64,000 nucleotides of DNA from Dichetophora obliterata (Eukaryota; Arthropoda; Insecta; Diptera; Sciomyzidae). Below, in pieces: positions 57,545-64,000 of the stretch. Position numbers and translations under genes: made by a program. Location of the stretch: positions 299,954,208-300,018,207 of the forward strand of contig OY986435.1 of assembly GCA_963920525.1 (NCBI GenBank), given 5' to 3'. Positions within the stretch are counted from its first letter, which is position 1, and the number at the start of each line of letters is the position of its first letter. The notes beneath the pieces were generated by a model, which saw nothing but the letters and a program-made list of their open reading frames with translations, ran no database searches and had not been told where the DNA came from.

Positions 57545-58178
57545 GTCTTTTACAAATCTAAACGGCTCACGGATTTCGGTCAAAGTAGGTATACATATTA
57601 AGTACATCCTAAATTAAAATATAACATACTCTCACACTCACATATCTTCAAAATGGTAAAAATATTCAGTACAACAACTTTTTCATAAAACATCGTTACC
57701 TAAGAATGAGAAAAAAACGACATGAAAATCAAAGTTTAGTCTTTCGATGCAAATATCTCCGCTGTTCTTTAATATATTTCATTCAATTTTTTTTCATAAG
57801 TTCAATAAAAGTACTTTACAAAAAAAGGTTGAACTGTTCCGTTAAGTCAGTGTATATATGTTTTATGATTATGTCAAGAAAGGTCCAAAGTATTGGCTTT
57901 TTACTCAAAAAATGACTCAACAATTGTTTTTGTTTTTAAAATTAAATCTATTAAAAATTGCACATCTGCCTTTCATATGACATAGCATTTATTTGCAAAA
58001 ATTCTTCCAGCTAAGCGCAACAATTATTTAAGTGTTTTTGTCATCAAAACAACAATTTTTTCGCAAAATTTATTTTTTCCAAAACGTTAATTTTATATTT
58101 TTTACAAAAAACTCAAGTCTCAAAATTAATTTACGTTAAAAAATTACCCCAATATCTCTTTCCAATCAAAAGTTAAGA

Positions 58179-59108
58179 AAATGATCATGATTTTTTATGT
58201 AGATATTTGTACATAATAAATTATGATATAATGTAGAATTATTATGAAAACCAGTAAAACCATTATTGCATCATGTAAAAAGTTAATCAACACGATTTCA
58301 TGTAGAATCATTATGATTTCATGTAGAATCGTTATAACATTGTGTTGAATCAAGTAAATTTATTATTGCATCATGTAAAAAAAAAATTTGCAAGCTGAAG
58401 AAGTTCCGTTGTTTCTAGCACATTAGAAGTTTTATCGCGCTACTCGTTAAGAATTAAAATTGTTTGTAATAGCTGAAAAAGTAAAACAAGTGGAATGAAA
58501 AGTAAATACAAGTTTAAGAAGTTGAATCCATAAACTTCGACGCAGATGAACAAGGTAATGCGATATGTGATTTATGTTGCTATAACAAAATAATATCAAA
58601 ATGCTGTATTACTTTTCAGTAGAAACAGAAGCTTCAACTGACTAGGAAAGTTTAAGGTACTTATCTAAGGAAGATAAACAGGAAGCTATACCACCCATAG
58701 GACTTCGTGCACGTTATCGAGAAAAACTATTTAATTGGAGAAAAATTGAGGTATGTTTTGTAGTTATAAGTCGTATTTATTTATTTTTCAATAAAAAACT
58801 AAATAAAACCAACTTTAAGTTCTTTTTATTTCAAACTGAGGTTAGGATTCAGCTGCATTTCTAAATGATTTCATAATGATTCAACATGGCCATCATAATG
58901 ATTATACATGATTTCATAATGATTCAACATGACCATCATAATGATTTTACATGATTTCATAATGATTCAACATGAAAATTTGTTGCGATTTTTACATGAA
59001 AATCACAATGATTTTACTATAAATCTCTATGAAGTAAAATCATAGGGGAAACATGTAAAATCATTATGTTTCTAGTTGATTTAACAATGATCTTTTTCTG
59101 TGTGCAGA
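58179..59108. repeat. ATCATTATGAT-rich arrays flanking a small gene fragment
   Basis: Left array (58,179-58,380) and right array (58,865-59,100) consist of repeated words such as catgtagaatcattatga, catgatttcataatgatt and catcataatgatt, many of them palindromic. The right array contains a 43-bp unit tandemly repeated (58,871-58,913, 58,914-58,956 and a third partial). Similar words face each other in the two arrays, so the whole may be one inverted-repeat element carrying internal coding sequence. Outer ends were not fixed. Confidence 0.6.
58518..58750 (+). pseudogene. Two-exon coding fragment of unknown origin
   Basis: A first exon ending at 58,554 reads EVESINFDADEQ. A 65-base segment (58,555-58,619) begins gtaatg and ends tacttttcag, a typical short fly intron. 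A second exon (58,620-58,750) continues in the same frame: VETEASTD, one TAG, then SKEDKQEAIPPIGLRARYRE and KLFNWRKIE, followed by a donor-like gtatgt. The composition looks like real protein, but I do not recognise the family. It may be a captured host exon pair or the gene of the surrounding element. The TAG suggests decay. Confidence 0.45.
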
Positions 59109-59616
59109 CTGTTAATAAAACTCAGTTTTGTCCCCATAATTTGAACGTCCCCATTTGTCTCTAAGAATGCAGTTATGTGTCTAGAGTAATTACAAACATT
59201 TTGGTTTATATAAAATCTTTCTTATAGTGATCTACTTAGTTTTTTGCCTTCCCATCCCCCGCCCTATCCTGTTTAATTTGTTTTGTTGTGATAGCTCTAT
59301 TTCTTCTCACTATTGTGTCACCGTTGTCACTCAGTTTTTTATGAATGGTACTTTCAATGTTAATTGCATCGAAAAGATTACCGTGAATAGAATGCTGTAA
59401 AAGTAAATATTTTCATGTAAACAGTTTCAGCTATATGACGATATAAATTATATGCGCATCTGTTTAGTACAATTATTTCATTGGTTTTGATCTGTACTTT
59501 ACTGTGAGTACTGTGGGTACAAACTACACACCTTGCGGTGAAAAGACGAATGATGTCTACCACAAATTTCTTCAAATGTAACCTCACACGTTTGGCTGAG
59601 TCAATTGCTGCGCTTT
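59109..59616. other. Spacer
   Basis: No gene recognised. Confidence 0.5.
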
Positions 59617-59836
59617 TTTCTTGGGAGATCTGATCATTTGTGAAAAAAACGCTTCAGATCAATTTTTGCTATATTTTCTACTTACAGATAGATGACGCTG
59701 TTTCCTGCTTACATATGAACATCAAATTACAAATAATGCAGTTGGATCAATTTAAATATCCAGCTCACTTGCTGGATCATTTGTTATTTTTGCTTTGCTT
59801 GCAAATGCGATATGATCCTGATCTCCCATGAAAAAA
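59617..59836 (-). mobile_element. MITE family C, copy 2 (internally shorter)
   Basis: Inverted counterpart of 46,319-46,758. Both ends and the adjacent words are conserved (ttttttc...gggagatc at each end), but the middle is about 220 bp shorter. Confidence 0.7.
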
Positions 59837-60633
59837 CGCAGCTAATATATATTTTAGTCCAACGAATTTTTCATAAAACATTGATAGCTACGAATGAGAA
59901 AAAAATTATAAGAAACTCAAAGTTTTTACTTATAATGCCAATATCTCCGCTGTTTTTAATATATTATATTGAAATTTTTTTGTTAAAAGTGCAATATATT
60001 TTTTAGTATATAAATTTTTGTATAGATGTTAAAGTGTTCATATCTCAAGGACCCATTGAGTCCCACCATAAGTTTTACATTGTTTAAAAGGTTATTTTGC
60101 TAGCTTTAAGATCATGTACATATTTAAATTTTTTTTTAATTTTTAAAATATGTTTTTCTTACTTTTTTTAACTAAAACTTTTTTTGGATTAAATTTCGTT
60201 CAATTACCTTTCTAACGGTAGCTCAAACTTAAAATCATTATGCCAGAATTTTAAAAAACATTTAATCAAGTAGTTTACATTAAAATGTTTATATGACTGA
60301 CTTTCGAGTAACAGTTAATAAAAAATACTTATAATAAAAAAAATTATTCACAGTTACAATTTTGCTTCGTTATAAACTCGAATCATGTGATTCCAGATTT
60401 GCCATCGCGGACACGAATCGAATTCGAATGGCAACTCCAAAAAATTTTTGCTAAAACTTTTGTAAAAGGAAAAACTTTGAAAAATTAAATAAAAAACAAC
60501 ATAAATTAAAACCAACATGAAAAAAGCAATGTAAGAAAAAAAAACAAAAATTTCTTCATATAAAAATGTATTTTAAGCACTTAAGTTAAAAAACAAAAGC
60601 TTTAAGAATTAATTTTTGATATAAAAGTAAATA
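59837..60633. other. AT-rich spacer
   Basis: No gene recognised. Confidence 0.5.
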
Positions 60634-60635
60634 TA

Positions 60636-62001
60636 CAGTGGTTCACAGCTTATTTTATGCAGTGTATACTTTAAACTTTAGGGCTTTATAAAAACAAAAC
60701 TAACAGGGATACAACAGATAATATGGTGTCATTTAAAAGAGCAAAAAGTCTAGTTAAGTAAATGTTTTTCATTAATTGTGAATACATATCTTTAGTTGTT
60801 TAAAAAATAAGTGAATAGAAAATACTGCTTAATTTCATCTCGCAGCTTATTTTATGCAGTCACTTCTCTCTGTTACGGTACTCTAATACTGCGCTGTCTA
60901 ACGGTTCTTTCGTTAGCTATGCCTTCGTTCTGTTTCTATAATTGCTTTGTGTTAGCTTTTTAGTCTGATTTTTTTGCTTCAAGTGTCTGCTTCTATGAAT
61001 ATTTAAAATAGGAGCGCGCACAACACTGCAACAATGAGAATTGGTTATATACTATTTTAAAAAAGCAGCTCGCAGCGAAAAATGGTGCTGAAATGGTTAA
61101 TATCAATTCCTCTATAGTGCAAAAGATCATCGAGCGCTTCGTCCATAAGAATCGATTGCACAATAAGAGCAAAGAAGCACCAAACAAAATTTTTAATGCA
61201 ACCGACGAGCGGCATATTGTACGGAAGATACAGGCTAACCCGAGACTCTCAGCTCCGAAAATTGCTTTTGAAGTTCAAACTGACCTGAGCAAACAGTGTA
61301 GTGCTGAAACTATTCGAGGTGTCTTGCGCAAAAAGAACTTTCATGGCCGAGTAACGCGAAACAAGCCGTTTATTTGCCCAAAACCAGATAATGCAGACTC
61401 AACTACGACAAAGAACATATGTCCAAGGCCCCAGAGTACTGGAATTCAGTTATTTTTGCAGATAAATTGAAGATCAATTTATTCGGTTCAGATGGTATGT
61501 GCTATATGTGGGACGCTGCCACCGTCATGGTTTGGGCCTGAATGTCAACTGCTGGTACTGGGAAGTTGCCGTTTATTGAAACAACAATTTACAAATTTAA
61601 GTACCTACAGATCCTGAAGAACAATTTGTTGCAGAGTGCAAAGGTTCTGGGTATAAAATTAATGCCATCAATGCCAAACCACCTTAGATCTGTTGTGGAC
61701 AACAAGGGCTATCATACCAAATAATAAAAATATCAGATATCAATAATTAATACGAAAAATTTATAAATAACAAGTGACTGCATAAAATAAGCTGTGATAT
61801 GAAATAAAGCAGTATTTTCTGGTTTCTTAATTTTAAGATAACTAAATATATATTTTTACAACAAATTAAGTAAATTTAGTAAACTTAACATCTTCTTCTT
61901 TTAAATGATACAATATTATTTTTTCTATTCCTGTTAGTTTAGTTTTTATAAAGCCCTAAAATTGAAAGTATGCACTGCATAAAATAAGCTGTGAGCCACT
62001 G
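60636..62001 (+). mobile_element. Tc1-like element C with ~70-bp TIRs and IR/DR ends
   Basis: The outer inverted repeats match over about 70 bp (60,636-60,708 and about 61,930-62,001; cagtgg(t/c)tcacagcttatt, then agggctttataaaaac) and are flanked by TA (60,634-60,635 and 62,002-62,003). The word cagcttattttatgcagt recurs about 205 bp inside each end (60,843-60,860 and 61,773-61,796). The element is 1,366 bp and the transposase is internally deleted. Confidence 0.9.
61023..61724 (+). pseudogene. Tc1-like transposase C, catalytic core deleted
   Basis: The ATG at 61,093 starts within the first helix-turn-helix region (NINSSIVQKIIERF), followed by ATDERHIVRKIQANPRLSAP, AETIRGVLRKKNFHGRVTRN and KPFI. 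In another frame come SVIFADKLKINLFGSDG (first Asp kept, but K where Glu-Ser-Lys is usual), ATVMVWA, a TGA, then MSTAGTGKLPFIE and ILKNNLLQSAKVLGI. A deletion removes the second Asp and the Glu, and the C-terminus resumes at NHLRSVVDNKGYHTK, ending at 61,724. It is inactive. Confidence 0.85.
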
Positions 62002-62003
62002 TA

Positions 62004-64000
62004 AATAAAAACAAATGAATACGAAAAATTCTTCATATCGTCGCTGCGCCTACAAAAATTGTTATGTGTTTTTCAGCAACATTTAAGAAGAGCAAAAAAA
62101 CTGATTTTTTCAGAGCATTTCTACTACTGCGAGCACATAGCTGTTTTGATCACTTCTAAGCCAGAGATCTTAAAAAATGGCAAATGCAGAAATATGGACT
62201 ATAGATAGTGTTAATAAAAGGTTTGGTGCAGTTGTCTGTATGTATGAAATTCTATATACAAAATTCTCCATTAAAAAAAATTCTACATTAACATAAAACT
62301 GTGCTAAAAAATTCTGTATGCAAAAATTCTGCAAAATATGGGCTAAGAACAACTAAGATAACTTAGCTTAAAATAACAACTTTCCGTACAAGGGAAAAAA
62401 TTTCATTTTAAAAAACACCATTTTGTATCCCAAATACAGTTAAAATGCTGTAAATATAGAGCAGTTTTTTGAAAGCAAAATTTTTAAAAAACAGTATATT
62501 GAAAAACAGGTTCTTAGACTAACAATATTTTAAAAATACTGTGAAAATAACAGTATTTTGACAATACAGACTTTTGAGAAACAGAAAACTGACTCGCTCA
62601 CGTTAATCAAATAGTTATATAAGTTAAAAAAAATATATGTCATTTCGAAGTCTTTTGAGATATCATGTTCGTTTTGAATGCATTTTAAAGTAACATTTTT
62701 CTAAAAATATTTTTTTGCAGACACAATGATTTTTGCATGATTTTTCATTATGAGACTTTTAGATCACGTAACTTTTGAATAAGGCAAAAACTCTGTATAG
62801 AGTCAACCACACCAGACAAATGTTTTTTTTTTTATTAAGTGTTATTTAATAAGTGTATTTTAAGAAGTGTTTTTTATTAAATTTTTGTTATTAATGGGGC
62901 ATATAATTAGTAGACAATTTTTTATAAAATTTTGATATGGAAAAAACTGTTTTTATTTTTTCATTTTATTATTTTATATAGTTTTTTTTTTAAATTAAAC
63001 ATATTCATCAATTTTATCGAGATTTTTTTATGAAAAAGTTTTAGCGAAAGTTTCTCGGATTCGGATTCGGATTCGAATTTAAGTCGAGTATGATTTTGTG
63101 TTTGTGTTTATTGGGATGTGGAAGTGATAAAAAATATGAGAAGAAAGGATTTATTGCACAGAGATGTGCTTAATAAGACCGGATATTTTACTTGTTTGTA
63201 ACTCTTTTTTGCCATCATTTCTGTTGTTATTGCTTGGCGTTGCAACATAGTTGATGGATCGTTGGAAAGCAATTTTTATGTGATGGTTTTTTGTCAGATA
63301 TTCCAGTGCAAACTGTGTACCATTATATCAAGGGGAATTTCTACACCATTAAATAAACAAACAAAAACTTTTGAGACTTTTCAAGTGTGGGCTTAAATTC
63401 TGTGTTAATGTTGGAAATGTAATTCTGCTTGCAGACTATAAAATGTGAGTAATGTTTAAGAACCGATAGCTTTCTCTGTCAATTTATCTATTCTTTTTGT
63501 TTTGTTTTGATGTACGCATTCTTTGTCTTGATTAAACCATAAGACCAATAACGAAATTTGTTTTTAGAACTTAGTTTTTAGGTTTCGATTATGCACAGTT
63601 TCATCTGCGCTGGAAGTCATCAATCAAGGCAAAAGCAACAAATAATTTTTTTATATCATATTTTGTGGATAAACATAAAATACAAAACGATGTGGCAGAA
63701 GTTGGGAAAGTTTTTGGCAACACAAATAAAAAGATAGCTTCGCAGTTTTAACTGGCACAGAAGTTTTTGCTTTTTCTTCCTTTTTTCTTGCATTTATTTG
63801 AATAACAATAGTATTTCAAGCTTATTTTAAACTATATACAAATAACACTGATTCTGAAAATGAAGCAATATATATTTTTCATGCACTATTATCTGATAAA
63901 TTTTATTACTTCTGATGCTTATTAAGCTCATCATTATCGTCTTCATAGAGCGTTATCAAAGTTTTCATAGTTTTTTGACATTTTACTCTATACTTCGCCC
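62004..64000. other. AT-rich region to the end of the window
   Basis: No gene recognised. Positions 62,783-62,823 resemble the arm of the 9.5-10.3 kb foldback element (ctctgtatagagtcaa, cacacc). A short ggattc repeat lies at 63,057-63,077. The stretch 62,390-62,590 repeats aacagta and atactgt-like words. Confidence 0.4.

Larger units (their letters stand above)
57059..58178. other. AT-rich spacer with microsatellites
   Basis: Apart from the two simple repeats listed separately nothing is recognised. Positions 57,545-57,590 (ctaaacggctcacggatttc) resemble the core of the CTAG-ended repeat. Confidence 0.45.

Noticed and set aside
58179..59100. A CRISPR array
   Set aside because: The repeats are irregular, palindromic and AT-rich with no uniform spacers, and the window is eukaryotic.

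Overview
The window is AT-rich eukaryotic DNA made almost entirely of transposable elements, their decayed copies and simple repeats. I found no host gene that I would defend. It looks like a brachyceran fly. The evidence is two rosa-type DD41D mariner copies (this lineage was described from the fruit fly Ceratitis rosa), several Tc1-like elements, a CsRn1-type Ty3/gypsy element, a short Drosophila-sized candidate intron, and CAA/CAG microsatellites. A tephritid is my best guess, but that rests on family resemblance only.

Layout. 0-5.2 kb: an antisense non-LTR retrotransposon split by a 3.3-kb insertion. 6.0-6.9 kb: an internally deleted rosa mariner with both ends intact. 7.5 kb: a tRNA-derived head. 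9.5-10.6 kb: two foldback elements. 10.76-11.57 kb: a 5'-truncated LINE with a perfect 16-bp target duplication. 12.2-14.8 kb: a small inverted-repeat element and a 2-kb foldback element. 17.1-17.6 kb: a LINE tail. 18.1-22.0 kb: a 260-bp sequence present twice, empty in one copy and filled by a second rosa mariner in the other, with a long-TIR element between them. 22.7-24.1 kb: a hAT element with perfect TIRs and TSD that carries a MITE. 24.3-30 kb: small MITEs, tRNA-like repeats and a perfect-looking hairpin. 30.1-32.5 kb: a second antisense LINE with endonuclease and reverse transcriptase.

33.4-35.0 kb: a decayed Tc3-like element. 39.5-45.4 kb: a nearly full-length Ty3/gypsy element whose 396-bp LTRs differ at only two bases, although its pol frame is broken by several one-base shifts. 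46-49.9 kb: MITEs and degenerate repeats. 50.0-53.3 kb: two Tc1-like elements 68 bp apart. 55.3-57.1 kb: a deleted piggyBac element between TTAA sites. 58.2-59.1 kb: ATCATTATGAT-type arrays around a small two-exon coding fragment. 60.6-62.0 kb: a fourth Tc1-like element. The rest is AT-rich sequence with microsatellites.

The elements do not form a pathway. What links them is that most transposase copies have lost catalytic or DNA-binding parts while their termini are preserved, which is what is expected of elements mobilised in trans. Four separate Tc1/Tc3-like elements keep an inner repeat about 170-210 bp inside each end (IR/DR architecture). Most coordinates of element ends were read by eye and could be off by a few bases.
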